Below are positions 8,668 to 17,051 of a stretch of 64,000 nucleotides of DNA, one piece after another; position 1 is the first letter of the stretch; every line of letters starts with the position of its first letter. This DNA comes from Opitutaceae bacterium. Its GTDB lineage: Bacteria; Verrucomicrobiota; Verrucomicrobiia; Opitutales; Opitutaceae. The notes below the pieces were generated by a model. That model saw nothing but the letters and a program-made list of their open reading frames with translations. It did not search any database and was not told the origin of the DNA. The position numbers were made by a program, and so were the translations under genes. The stretch spans positions 186,001 to 250,000 of the forward strand of contig JADJTK010000050.1 of the NCBI GenBank assembly GCA_016711225.1. The letters run 5' to 3'.

Positions 8668-11070
8668 TCAGACCTTGAACTTGGCGGCGCGGCCGAGGAG
8701 CTCGTTCGCCAAGGTGGCGAGCAGCTCGGTCGAGCGCTTGGTCTTGGCGGCGCCGGCCTGGGCCTGTTGGGCGATCCCGGAGACGGTCTGCATGGCGGCC
8801 ACCACGCCGTTGGCCCCGCGCACCTGCTGCTTGGCGGCGAGGGAGATCTCGTTGATGAGCTCGGCCGACTGCACCGAGGCCTGGCTGATATGGGCGAGCG
8901 AGGTGCCCGCGGTGGCCACGATCCGGGAGCCGTCCTCCACTTGGGTGGTCTGCTGCTCCATGGCAGTGACGGATTCGTTGGTCTCGGCCTGGATCGAGGC
9001 GACGAGCTTCTCGATCTCCTGGGTGGCGGCGGCGGCGCGCTCGGCCAACTTGCGGACCTCCTCGGCCACCACGGTGAAGCCGCGGCCGTGCTCGCCGGCG
9101 CGCGCCGCCTCGATGGCGGCGTTGAGCGCGAGCATGTCGGTCTGGGCGGAGATATGGTTGATGGTGTTGACGATGGTGCTGATCTCCATCGAACGCTCGC
9201 CCAGCCGCTTGACCTTGCGGGCGCTGGCCTGCACGTTCTCACGGATACGCTCCATGCCGGTGATGACGTCGTGGACGGCCTTGGCCCCTTCCTCGGCGGC
9301 GCGCTTGGCCCGGCCGGCCGCTTCGTTGGCGGCGCCGGCGTTGGAGGAGACGGACTCGGTGTTGGCCGCCATCTCCTGTACCGCCGAGCTAGTATTAACG
9401 ATCTCAAGATTCTGCGTGTTGGCACCGCTGGCCAGCTGCTCGGCCGCGGCCTGAATCTCGAGGGCCGAGGTGGTCACCGTCTTGGCCGACTCCTGCACGC
9501 TGCGGATCAGGGTGCCGACGTTTTCCAGCATGAGGTTGACGGCGTCGCTCACGTTGCCCAGCGCGCCATCGGTGACGGGCGCGCGCACGGTGAGGTCGCC
9601 ATCGGAGGCGTCGGCAGTGACTTGAAGCAGGATCTGGATGCCCTCCTGAAGCTTCTTGTAGTCCTCGGTGTCCTCCTTGGCCTTGATACGGGCCCCGATC
9701 ATCGAGTTGAACGCATCGCCGAGCACGCCGATCTCGTCGTCGGTGCGCACCTCCATGCGCGCGGAGTTGTCGCCGGCGGCAATGCGTTTGGCGGTGGTGG
9801 TGAGCACCGTCAGCGGGCGAGTAATTCCCAGGGCCAGCTGATGGCTGATGAAGAGCGAGGCCAAGGCCAGGACAATGGCCACACCGACGGTCCACCAGAG
9901 CAGCTGGTTGAGGGTGCCTAGCGCCGATTCCTGCGCGCGCCGAAACTCGTCGTAGTAGGCACTGGCGCCGATTACCCAATCCCACGGCTCGTAGTAGGCC
10001 ACGGCGGCGAACTTCTCGCGGGCGACGGTCGCACCGGCGTCGGTCCAAAGGTAGTCCACGCGTTCGGAACGGCCGTCCTTGGCCGCCAACCCACCGCGAA
10101 TGATGTTCTGCACCATCATGTTCCCACTCGCATCTTTGGCTTCCCAGATGTCCTCACCGTCCCGCTTGCCGTTCTGGGAGATGATGTACCGCCCACGCTG
10201 ATTACCATGGGTTCCCAAGGCAAAGACATAGCCGGTCTCGCCCAGCTTAACCTTGAGGATGCTGTCGCGCACCGCCTTGGTGGCCTCGGTCATGTTCTTG
10301 CCCAGGAAGAGCATGCCGAGCACCCGCTGGTGGGCCGAATCCCAAATCGGCTGATACACAGCTTCGTGCCAGACGTTCACCACCAGCGCACGCCCCCGGA
10401 AAGTCTCGCCGGCAAGTACGCGGGCCACCACCGCGTTCGGGGTGCCGTCGGCATTCTTGGCCGGAATGCCGGTGCCGATCGCACGCACACCCTCCGCAGT
10501 GACGATTGAGGTGGCCACGCGCACCATGTCCCCGGCGTCGTTCATGCGCTGGAAGAGGGTGACCTCCGAGTCGGTGAGATGTTTGAGCTCGTCGATGATC
10601 GGAGTGGCGACCGCAACATCGGTGTTCTGCCCGATCCACTGTCCGCCAAGCGCGAACTTGGGCAGCTCCACTTTGAGCTTCTGCGGTGTCCCGGCGAGTT
10701 CCACCGTCCACATTGCGTTTTCGGACTGGAGCGAGACCGCGCCCTGCCGCTGCAGAAGCTCGTTGGCGATGGTCAGACTATGTTCGAGCTGCCGGGCGCT
10801 CTGAGCCTGAGCACCGGCGCAGGTGTCGCGGATCGTCTGGACGAGCTTGTCGGCACTCTCGAAGGCCTGAGCGTCGAGATAGCCACCCAAGACGGGGGCC
10901 ATCCGGGTTTTCTGCACGACGACAATCACCGTCAGAACGATGACGGTGAGCAGCACCATGATGAAACTGAGCAGGGTGATCTTTTGGCTGACCTTAAGGG
11001 TCTTCTTGCGAAGCCCGTCTCCCCCGGCGACAGACGGGGACGCGGAACGTTGCTGAGTGTTGGTGTTCAT
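8668..11070 (-). CDS. Methyl-accepting chemotaxis protein with Cache-type sensor
   Basis: An 800-residue receptor. It has a cytoplasmic N-terminal stretch of about 30 residues, a membrane helix at about 33-54, a periplasmic region of roughly 330 residues with Cache-like features (AVYQPIWDSAHQRVLGMLFLGK; GETGYVFALG; WDWVIGASAYYDEF), a second helix near 395-415, HAMP (ITRPLTVLTTTAKRIAAGD), a second HAMP-like unit (GDLTVRAPVTDGALGNVSDA) and the kinase-control tip EAARAGEHGRGFTVVAEEVR. No C-terminal CheR-tethering pentapeptide is visible; the protein ends FKV. It is the only receptor in the operon, so it probably defines the stimulus. PilJ/PixJ-like by position. Ligand unknown. Confidence 0.93.
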   Translation of the reverse strand: MNTNTQQRSASPSVAGGDGLRKKTLKVSQKITLLSFIMVLLTVIVLTVIVVVQKTRMAPVLGGYLDAQAFESADKLVQTIRDTCAGAQAQSARQLEHSLTIANELLQRQGAVSLQSENAMWTVELAGTPQKLKVELPKFALGGQWIGQNTDVAVATPIIDELKHLTDSEVTLFQRMNDAGDMVRVATSIVTAEGVRAIGTGIPAKNADGTPNAVVARVLAGETFRGRALVVNVWHEAVYQPIWDSAHQRVLGMLFLGKNMTEATKAVRDSILKVKLGETGYVFALGTHGNQRGRYIISQNGKRDGEDIWEAKDASGNMMVQNIIRGGLAAKDGRSERVDYLWTDAGATVAREKFAAVAYYEPWDWVIGASAYYDEFRRAQESALGTLNQLLWWTVGVAIVLALASLFISHQLALGITRPLTVLTTTAKRIAAGDNSARMEVRTDDEIGVLGDAFNSMIGARIKAKEDTEDYKKLQEGIQILLQVTADASDGDLTVRAPVTDGALGNVSDAVNLMLENVGTLIRSVQESAKTVTTSALEIQAAAEQLASGANTQNLEIVNTSSAVQEMAANTESVSSNAGAANEAAGRAKRAAEEGAKAVHDVITGMERIRENVQASARKVKRLGERSMEISTIVNTINHISAQTDMLALNAAIEAARAGEHGRGFTVVAEEVRKLAERAAAATQEIEKLVASIQAETNESVTAMEQQTTQVEDGSRIVATAGTSLAHISQASVQSAELINEISLAAKQQVRGANGVVAAMQTVSGIAQQAQAGAAKTKRSTELLATLANELLGRAAKFKV

Positions 11071-11180
11071 GTGACAATACCTGGCGGGGGGGATGAGAAG
11101 AGAAGGGAACCATCGCCCCGGAACCGCGCCACGAGGCCGGCCACGACGGGCGACGAGGAAAAGCGGGGAGGGACCGTGGC

Positions 11181-11645
11181 TCAGGCCGTTACAGCGGCGA
11201 AACGAAGCCGCTCAATGATGGCGCCAACCAGAGCGGCGCCATCGAGGACGGTCACCAATTGGTGTTTCGGGTCGACGCACAGGTGCGCCATCCAGGGGCG
11301 CTGCAGCGACAACGGGTGCGGCAACAGATCGGAGGGCGAGAGCGAGACGACGCCCAGCACCCGATCGAACGCGAGAGCGCAGAGGGCGTCGCCCTCCTGC
11401 AGGAGGGCGAGCACGGCCGGCGGCGTCTCCGGATACTCGATTGCCAGGAGCGAATCCGGGCACACCACCGGCACGATCTCGCCGCGCAGCTGGAACGAGC
11501 CGAGCAGTGCGGCCGGGGCCAGCGGAACCGGCTCCAGCTCGGGCAACGGGAGCACTTCGCGCACCGACGAGACCGGCAGGGAAAAGCGCTGCCCAGCGCG
11601 CTGCGCGACCAGATGCACCACCAAGCCCGAGGAGGAGTCCTTCAT
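11181..11645 (-). CDS. cheW: CheW-type coupling protein
   Basis: A 154-residue single-domain CheW that bridges receptor and CheA. Characteristic segments are GQRFSLPVSSVREVLPLPELEPVP near the N-terminus, the loop LGSFQLRGEIVPVVCPDSLL (GxIxPVxDL-like), CALAFDRVLGVVSLSP and the last strand VTVLDGAALVG. It lies between the CheY-like gene and the MCP gene, matching the PixI/PilI position. It is closer to canonical CheW than the two other CheW-like proteins at the operon end. Confidence 0.88.
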   Translation of the reverse strand: MKDSSSGLVVHLVAQRAGQRFSLPVSSVREVLPLPELEPVPLAPAALLGSFQLRGEIVPVVCPDSLLAIEYPETPPAVLALLQEGDALCALAFDRVLGVVSLSPSDLLPHPLSLQRPWMAHLCVDPKHQLVTVLDGAALVGAIIERLRFAAVTA

Positions 11646-11656
11646 GGGGAGACGGC

Positions 11657-12028
11657 TCAGCCGATGTGCTTGCGGATGATCTCCACGAGCGCCTTGGTCT
11701 CGAACGGCTTCATGACGTAATCGTTGGCCCCCTGGCGCAGCCCCCAGAACCGGTCGGTCTCCTGGTTCTTGGAGGTGACGAGGACAATTGGCGTATTCGC
11801 CGTCTCGGGCTGCTTGCGCAGCTTGCGGCAGACCTGGAAGCCGTCGGTATTGGGCATGACGACATCCAACAGGATGAGGGCCGGCTTCTCGCTGGCCGCC
11901 AGGCGGAGGGCGTCGTCACCGTTGGTAGCGACAATGGAGATATGTCCGGCTCCGGACACAGCGGATTGGATGAGGGCCACCTGCGTGGCGGAATCGTCGG
12001 CAATAAGGACCTTGGACATGGTATTCAT
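11657..12028 (-). CDS. Single-domain response regulator, PilH/CheY-like
   Basis: A 123-residue receiver with no output domain. The acidic pair is in LIADDSATQ, the phosphoacceptor Asp is in LILLDVVMPNTDG, Thr/Ser in IVLVTSK and the conserved Lys in YVMKPFETK. This is PilH/PixH-like and sits directly after the PATAN response regulator, as pixH follows pixG. It may be a phosphate sink or a motor regulator. Two ATG codons three residues apart (12028 and 12019) are both possible. Confidence 0.9.
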   Translation of the reverse strand: MNTMSKVLIADDSATQVALIQSAVSGAGHISIVATNGDDALRLAASEKPALILLDVVMPNTDGFQVCRKLRKQPETANTPIVLVTSKNQETDRFWGLRQGANDYVMKPFETKALVEIIRKHIG

Positions 12029-12069
12029 GGGAAATGATTGAGGAACGTGGGCGAGAGAAGCCGGCCCGC

Positions 12070-13497
12070 TCAGGCCGGGTTGGCCGCGGCCGCCAGGGGC
12101 GCGGCCGTGGCACGCAACATGCCTAGACGGAGCAACCGGTAGGTGGCCGCACAGGTGCCAAACAGCTCCTGCCCGGCCGCCGTGGCGATGCCCTGCAACG
12201 AACGCTGGCCGTCGACCAGCCCCAACACGGCGCTCTCGGCGGCCGAGAGTACCAGGTGGGCGCTCTGCTCGGTCGCCTCGGGGACGACGGCGTACACCGT
12301 CTCCACCGACCCGGTGGCACTTTCAATCTCCAACCAGTCGTCCACCAGCCGCAGCACCGAGAGCACAAATTGGCGCATCTCCAGGCTCAAAGGGAACTGC
12401 CGGGCGGCCTCGGGCAGCACCTCGCAGGCGACAAAGCTGTAGCGGGTGCCCGGCATGACCAGAGCCCGCTGCACGGCGCAGATGCCTTGGTCGCGCAGCA
12501 GTGCCTCCAGGACCCCCGGGTCGGGCATGAGACCGAGATGGCACAGGGTGATGAAGAACGGGACCCCGGCGCGCTGCTGGACGGAGACGGCGTTGGCCAC
12601 CGCGGCCACCGGCACGGCGCGGAAGTTGTAGGCGGCACCGGCGCAATACGCCCGCGGGTTGTCGGAGCCCACCATGACCACCCGCCCCTGCGCGAGCGAC
12701 ACGGTGACCACCTCTCCCTCCAGCTGCAGCGTGAACACGCCGGTGGCGGCCGTACGGCCGAGGTACAGCAAAGTCGTATCCAGACCAACCCAGGCATGCG
12801 TGCCCGCAATCTGGGGTTGCGCGGCCTCGGCCGGGCCGCCGGTGGCGGCCGCGATCGCGGCGAGCAGATCGCTGCGCAGAAAGAAGGGCAGATAAAAGGT
12901 CTCCGCCGGAAGCGGCCCGCGCCGCCGTTCGAGGTCCGGGATCATCTTGGCGATGCTGCGGAAGCGCCCGTTGAGCACCGTGCGCAGCGCCACCGTGCGC
13001 GCACCCGCCACCCCTGCCCGCGCCTCGCCCGCGACCGCGGCCTCCCCGGGAGCGGCCGTCGGCGCCTGAGGTTCCGACTCGGCAGTGTCAGTGGTGGGCA
13101 GAAAACTACCGTGGTCGCCCGAGGCGGCGGCGCGCTTGGCCAGCAGGTGCTCAACGACCGAGTTCAAGACCTTGGCCTGGAAGGGCTTGGTCAGATAATC
13201 GCGGACATTGCGGCTTTCCGCGTACAGCTGCCGGATCGCCGCGCCATTGGTACTGATCAACAGGATCGGGATGTCGGCGGTGGCCGGATCGGCGAGCAGT
13301 TGCCGGCAGATGTCCGTGCTCGGCAGATCCGGCAGCACATAATCGAGCAGGATCAGATCGGGCTTGGTGGTGCGGGCAAGCTCCAGCCCGGTGGTCCCCT
13401 GGTCGGCCAGCAGGACCTCGTGGCCGGCCGTGCGCAGGATCATCTCGACCATCTTGCGGATGGTCAGGCTGTCTTCGATGGAGAGAATGCGTGCCAC
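12070..13497 (-). CDS. Response regulator with C-terminal PATAN-like output domain
   Basis: A 475-residue protein starting at GTG 13497. Residues 1-120 are a receiver (SIEDSLTIRKM; phosphoacceptor in LILLDYVLPDLP; Lys in YLTKPFQ). After an Ala/Gly linker, residues about 185-470 form a divergent output region resembling DUF4388/PATAN (GVFTLQLEGEVVTVSLAQGR; then VLGLVDGQRSLQGI, a typical DUF4388-style tail near 430). The arrangement is the mirror of cyanobacterial PatA/PixG, where the receiver is C-terminal. As first gene of the operon it is probably the main output. The upstream region has no clear Shine-Dalgarno sequence. Confidence 0.75.
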   Translation of the reverse strand: MARILSIEDSLTIRKMVEMILRTAGHEVLLADQGTTGLELARTTKPDLILLDYVLPDLPSTDICRQLLADPATADIPILLISTNGAAIRQLYAESRNVRDYLTKPFQAKVLNSVVEHLLAKRAAASGDHGSFLPTTDTAESEPQAPTAAPGEAAVAGEARAGVAGARTVALRTVLNGRFRSIAKMIPDLERRRGPLPAETFYLPFFLRSDLLAAIAAATGGPAEAAQPQIAGTHAWVGLDTTLLYLGRTAATGVFTLQLEGEVVTVSLAQGRVVMVGSDNPRAYCAGAAYNFRAVPVAAVANAVSVQQRAGVPFFITLCHLGLMPDPGVLEALLRDQGICAVQRALVMPGTRYSFVACEVLPEAARQFPLSLEMRQFVLSVLRLVDDWLEIESATGSVETVYAVVPEATEQSAHLVLSAAESAVLGLVDGQRSLQGIATAAGQELFGTCAATYRLLRLGMLRATAAPLAAAANPA

Positions 13498-13965
13498 GTT
13501 GAAGAATACGCCCGGGGGGCAGCCCTAGGCTCCGCGCAGCGGAGACACGATGGTGGGATCGATTGACATCGACGTGTCCTATCGTGCACTGCGCGCGCTC
13601 GCCCCATCAGGAAGATGGTCGCCGCCGTGGCGTTTATCCTGAGGGCGACAAGTGGTATTCCCGACCTCGCCGGACGCTGTTGCGACCGACTCCGCCCGCC
13701 ACCAACGCGATCGCCCCCGGTTCGGGCACGGCCCGGCGACGTTGACGGTCAACGACATCCCGGGCCCGCGGCCGACCCGCGGCGCGGCGTTCGGGGCCCG
13801 GAATTTATAGGGTGAACACCCTAGCCCGCCCTTCGGCCGAATGGGCCTGCCCGCGCCCGGTTCGTTCGGCCCCGCGCAGCGGCCTCGCCCGCCCCACCTT
13901 CCGGGATTCGGCCCCCCCCCGGGCTGATGCTCCGTTGCCTGGGCGCCGCACCCGGCCGCGGCGGG
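13498..13965. promoter_or_regulatory. 468-base intergenic region with a 16-base palindrome
   Basis: This stretch separates the chemosensory operon from the NarL-type regulator, both on the minus strand, and should hold the operon promoter. TAGGGTG at 13808-13814 and CACCCTA at 13817-13823 form a perfect 7-bp inverted repeat around AA, next to the only AT-rich patch (GAATTTATAG), so an operator is plausible. A 6-bp hairpin CTCCGC-GCA-GCGGAG lies at 13530-13544 just before the operon start. No open frame with coding character is present. Confidence 0.45.
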
Positions 13966-14622
13966 CTACGGGGAGATCAGCCCCTCGCGGATGGCGTATT
14001 TAGTCAGGCCGGCCACGGTGCTGATCTGCAACTTGGCCATGAGATTGAGCCGGTGCGTTTCCACCGTCTTGGGACTGATCTTCTGGGCAAACGCGATCTC
14101 CTTGGTGGTCTGCCCATTGGCGATCTGCTTGAGCGTTTCCAGTTCCCGGGGGGAAAGCAATTCGCTGCCCCCCTGAAGCTGTCGCTGGTAATCACGGACT
14201 ATGACCGTTGACGCGGCCGGCGACAGGTAGATCTGCCCGACCAACACCGCTTCCACCGCCGTGATCAGCTCCTCGCTGGCGCAGCTCTTCAACACGTAGC
14301 CGACCGCCCCGGCCTCCAGGGCGCTGTTGATCTTCCGCCCGTCGTCATACGCGGTCAGTATCATGACCTTGGTCAACGGGAAGGCCGCATGGATCCGACG
14401 CGTGAGCGAGAGCCCGCCCTCCCCGGGCAGCTCCAGATCCATTACGATCAGATCGGGCTCCAGCCGCGCCACCTCCCGCCAGGCACTCTCGCTGTCGCCG
14501 CATTCCCCGACGACTTCAAACCGGGCGGAATGCAAACCGAGACACTCCCGGAGACCGGCACGCAGCAACGGATGGTCATCGACCAGCAAAATACGAACGT
14601 GGGCAGGGTTGGTGCGTTGCAT
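13966..14622 (-). CDS. NarL/FixJ-type response regulator
   Basis: A 218-residue DNA-binding response regulator. The receiver (residues 8-125) has the acidic pair in LVDDHP, phosphoacceptor Asp62 in LIVMDLELPG and Lys in YVLKSCASEEL. The LuxR-type helix-turn-helix (about 150-205) shows LSPRELETLKQIANGQTTKEIA and SPKTVETHR. The start MQRTNPAHVR at 14622 is chosen because the receiver begins right after it; the upstream extension is not protein-like. No partner sensor kinase is adjacent, so it is an orphan here. It might act on the chemosensory operon promoter next door, but that is only a positional inference. Confidence 0.93.
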   Translation of the reverse strand: MQRTNPAHVRILLVDDHPLLRAGLRECLGLHSARFEVVGECGDSESAWREVARLEPDLIVMDLELPGEGGLSLTRRIHAAFPLTKVMILTAYDDGRKINSALEAGAVGYVLKSCASEELITAVEAVLVGQIYLSPAASTVIVRDYQRQLQGGSELLSPRELETLKQIANGQTTKEIAFAQKISPKTVETHRLNLMAKLQISTVAGLTKYAIREGLISP

Positions 14623-15035
14623 GGAAGGACGCTGACGGGCTGGAGGCCTCCTCCAGGCGGAGACGGGCGGCTGGACGATCCGAGAACCAATAAGCACACA
14701 ATCGGGAGGTGCGCACAACAAAAGGACGACATCTTCTCCGGTCACAAGCCGAACCGCCGCCCAAAAGTCCGCATACCGCGGGCGGGAGCGCCGCAACGGT
14801 GGCCTTTGGCCGGTTTCGTCCCACTGGAGCGCTCTAGGAAGGCCGTTTCACGCGATTTTTAGTCGGGGACACGCCCCTTGGCCCAGAGCAGCACCAGCTC
14901 AACCGCTTCGCGCTCCAGCTCCCAGCCCCGCCCGCAGCATCCGCCTCCAGGTGACGTTTCGGTGACAATGTACCCGGCCCCCTATCCGCCGCGCCGGCGC
15001 CCTGCTATAACCGCCCTGCGCCCAGGCGCACCGCC
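14623..15035. other. 413-base divergent intergenic region
   Basis: This separates the NarL-type regulator (minus) from the metallophosphoesterase (plus), so it should contain both promoters. I see no convincing -35/-10 pair, structured RNA or repeat; a short AT-rich patch CGATTTTTAGTC near 14853 is the best promoter candidate. Confidence 0.3.
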
Positions 15036-15881
15036 ATGCAGAAACTCCGCGTCAAGACCGTCATCCTCTCCGATGTCCACCTCGGCACGCCCGACTCCCG
15101 CGCCGCCGAGGTGAACCACTTCCTCAAGCACGTCCGCTGCGAGAAGCTCATCCTCAACGGCGACATCATCGACGGCTGGCAACTGCGCCGCTCCGGCAGC
15201 TGGACGAAGGTCCACTCGCGCTTCATCCGCATCGTCCTCAAGATGCTGGAGAAACGGGATACCCAGATTGTCTATCTGCGCGGCAACCACGACGATATCC
15301 TCGCCCGTTTCCTCCCGCTCCAGTTCGAGAATCTGCAGATCGTCGAGCAGCACCTCCACGAAGGCGTGGACCGCCGTTACCTGGTGATCCACGGCGATGT
15401 GCTCGACGCCGTCACCATGAAGATGGTGTGGCTCTCGCACCTGGGCGATTTCGGCTACCAGCTGCTCATGCGGCTCAACCGCCTCTACAACCGCTACCGC
15501 GCCTGGCGCGGCCGGGAGTACTACTCCATCAGCAAGGCCATCAAGGCCCGGGTGAAGGAGGCGGTGAACTTCGTGTCCAAGTTCGAGGAACAAATCTCCG
15601 CCCTCGCCCGCCAGCACGGCTGCACTGGGGTGATGTGCGGCCACATCCACACCGCCGCCGACAAGCTCATCGGCGACATCCACTACTTGAATTCCGGCGA
15701 CTGGGTCGAGTCCCTCACTGCGCTGGTCGAGCACCACGACGGCCGTTTCGAGCTCATCGAATTCTCGCACTTCGTGCAGCTTTACCCGATGGCGGGCGAC
15801 GACCAGGAGGCCGAAGCGGAAGACCCGCTCTCCCTCGCCGAGGCTGCGGCGCCCCTGCTCGCCAAGGCGCGCGCGGCGTAA
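15036..15881 (+). CDS. LpxH-like metallophosphoesterase
   Basis: A 281-residue calcineurin-type phosphoesterase. All metal-binding motifs are present: SDVHLGT (Asp-x-His), NGDIIDGW (Gly-Asp), RGNHDD (Gly-Asn-His-Asp), HGDVLD and the closing CGHIHTA. The family resembles UDP-2,3-diacylglucosamine diphosphatase (LpxH) and related proteins (COG2908-type). A bona fide LpxI, which does the same reaction in bacteria lacking LpxH, is encoded at 43.5 kb, so this protein may serve another envelope lipid or sugar-nucleotide substrate. The C-terminal 30 residues are acidic and Ala-rich. It stands alone and converges on trpA. Confidence 0.82.
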   Translation: MQKLRVKTVILSDVHLGTPDSRAAEVNHFLKHVRCEKLILNGDIIDGWQLRRSGSWTKVHSRFIRIVLKMLEKRDTQIVYLRGNHDDILARFLPLQFENLQIVEQHLHEGVDRRYLVIHGDVLDAVTMKMVWLSHLGDFGYQLLMRLNRLYNRYRAWRGREYYSISKAIKARVKEAVNFVSKFEEQISALARQHGCTGVMCGHIHTAADKLIGDIHYLNSGDWVESLTALVEHHDGRFELIEFSHFVQLYPMAGDDQEAEAEDPLSLAEAAAPLLAKARAA

Positions 15882-15969
15882 AGAAATCCGTGGTCGGCGC
15901 AGCGTCGCCAGCGCGCGGTGGGATAGGCCTGCTCAGTCCGCTCCGACCGATCACCAATCCACGCCGTCC

Positions 15970-16788
15970 TCACCCGCAGGCCGGCAGGCTCGGGGCGAGC
16001 CCAGCCACCAACTCCTGCGCCCGGGCAAACATCGCCGGCTGGATCGCGGCGCGGTTGCCCACGTTCTCCTTGATCACATTTACCAGAGCGCTGCCCACCA
16101 CCACGCCATCGGCGGCCGCACCCACTTCGCGCACCTGCGCCGCGGTAGAAATTCCAAAACCCACCACCACGGGGAGCATCGTGTGGCGCTTGATCGCCGC
16201 CACCGCCTCCGGGATGTTGCCGGCCAACTGTGAACGCACTCCTGTAACGCCCTCACGCGACACGTAATAGATGAAGCCGGTCGCCGCCGCCGTGATCGTG
16301 GGCAGGCGCGATTCCGGGGTGGTTGGCGCCACGATGAACACCGTCTTCAATCCGCACTCACGGCACGCCGCCTGAAGTTCCCCGGCTTCCTCGGGAGGGA
16401 GGTCGAGCGTGAGCAGACCGTCCACTCCGGCCTCGGCCGCTGCACGCACCGTAGCCGCCACTCCATTGGCGAAGACCAGGTTGTAGTAGGTGTAGAAAAC
16501 GATCGGTACCTGGGAGAACTTCCGGATCTCGCGCACGAGTTCCAGCGTGCGCGTGGGCGTGATGCCCGACTCCAGGGCCCGCTGGGCGGCCAACTGGTTG
16601 GTGATGCCGTCGGCGAGCGGGTCCGAGAATGCCACCCCGAGCTCAAGCACATCGATCCCCGCCTCGATCACCGCACGGCAGGCGGCCAGCGAGGAGGCGA
16701 AGTCGGGGTCGCCCGCGCAGAGATAGGCGACGAAACATGCGCGCCCCTCACGGCGCGCCCGGGCAAAGGAGTCAGCGATTCGGTCCAT
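15970..16788 (-). CDS. trpA: Tryptophan synthase alpha subunit
   Basis: TrpA splits indole-3-glycerol phosphate to indole and glyceraldehyde 3-phosphate; indole then tunnels to TrpB. The 272-residue TIM barrel has the catalytic Glu in LELGVAFSDPLADG and the catalytic Asp in the same motif (usual form LELGVPFSDP, here Ala for Pro), DLPPEEAGE, and phosphate-binding GFGIST near residue 215 and VVVGSALV near 235. Position after GVAFSDPLADG reads ITNQ rather than PTIQ, a mild deviation. No other trp gene is nearby, so trpA is detached from the rest of the pathway genes. About 260 bases upstream (16789-17051) show nothing recognisable. Confidence 0.94.
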   Translation of the reverse strand: MDRIADSFARARREGRACFVAYLCAGDPDFASSLAACRAVIEAGIDVLELGVAFSDPLADGITNQLAAQRALESGITPTRTLELVREIRKFSQVPIVFYTYYNLVFANGVAATVRAAAEAGVDGLLTLDLPPEEAGELQAACRECGLKTVFIVAPTTPESRLPTITAAATGFIYYVSREGVTGVRSQLAGNIPEAVAAIKRHTMLPVVVGFGISTAAQVREVGAAADGVVVGSALVNVIKENVGNRAAIQPAMFARAQELVAGLAPSLPACG

Positions 16789-17051
16789 AGTGAGAGGCGC
16801 GCATCACGCCCAAGCGCCGCCCAAAAGGCGAAACAAAAGGGGGGAACGGGAAAGGGGAAGTCAGGATAAGGGGAGAAATCGCCGGAACGGTATACGCCCC
16901 GGGGTGGAGGCCTCCCGCCGCCCCTTCCGGCACCTCCGCCTCCGGCCCCGGACCCCTCTGCGCGCCGCGGCCCGGAGTTCTCCCCGAAGCCCGAATTCAA
17001 AACCGCAGGACACGAGCTCTCGGCTGTTCCCCGTCGACGCACACCCGTCCC

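Noticed and set aside
15754..15973. Short minus-strand frames between the phosphoesterase and trpA ends
   Set aside because: Overlap the real genes and have random composition.
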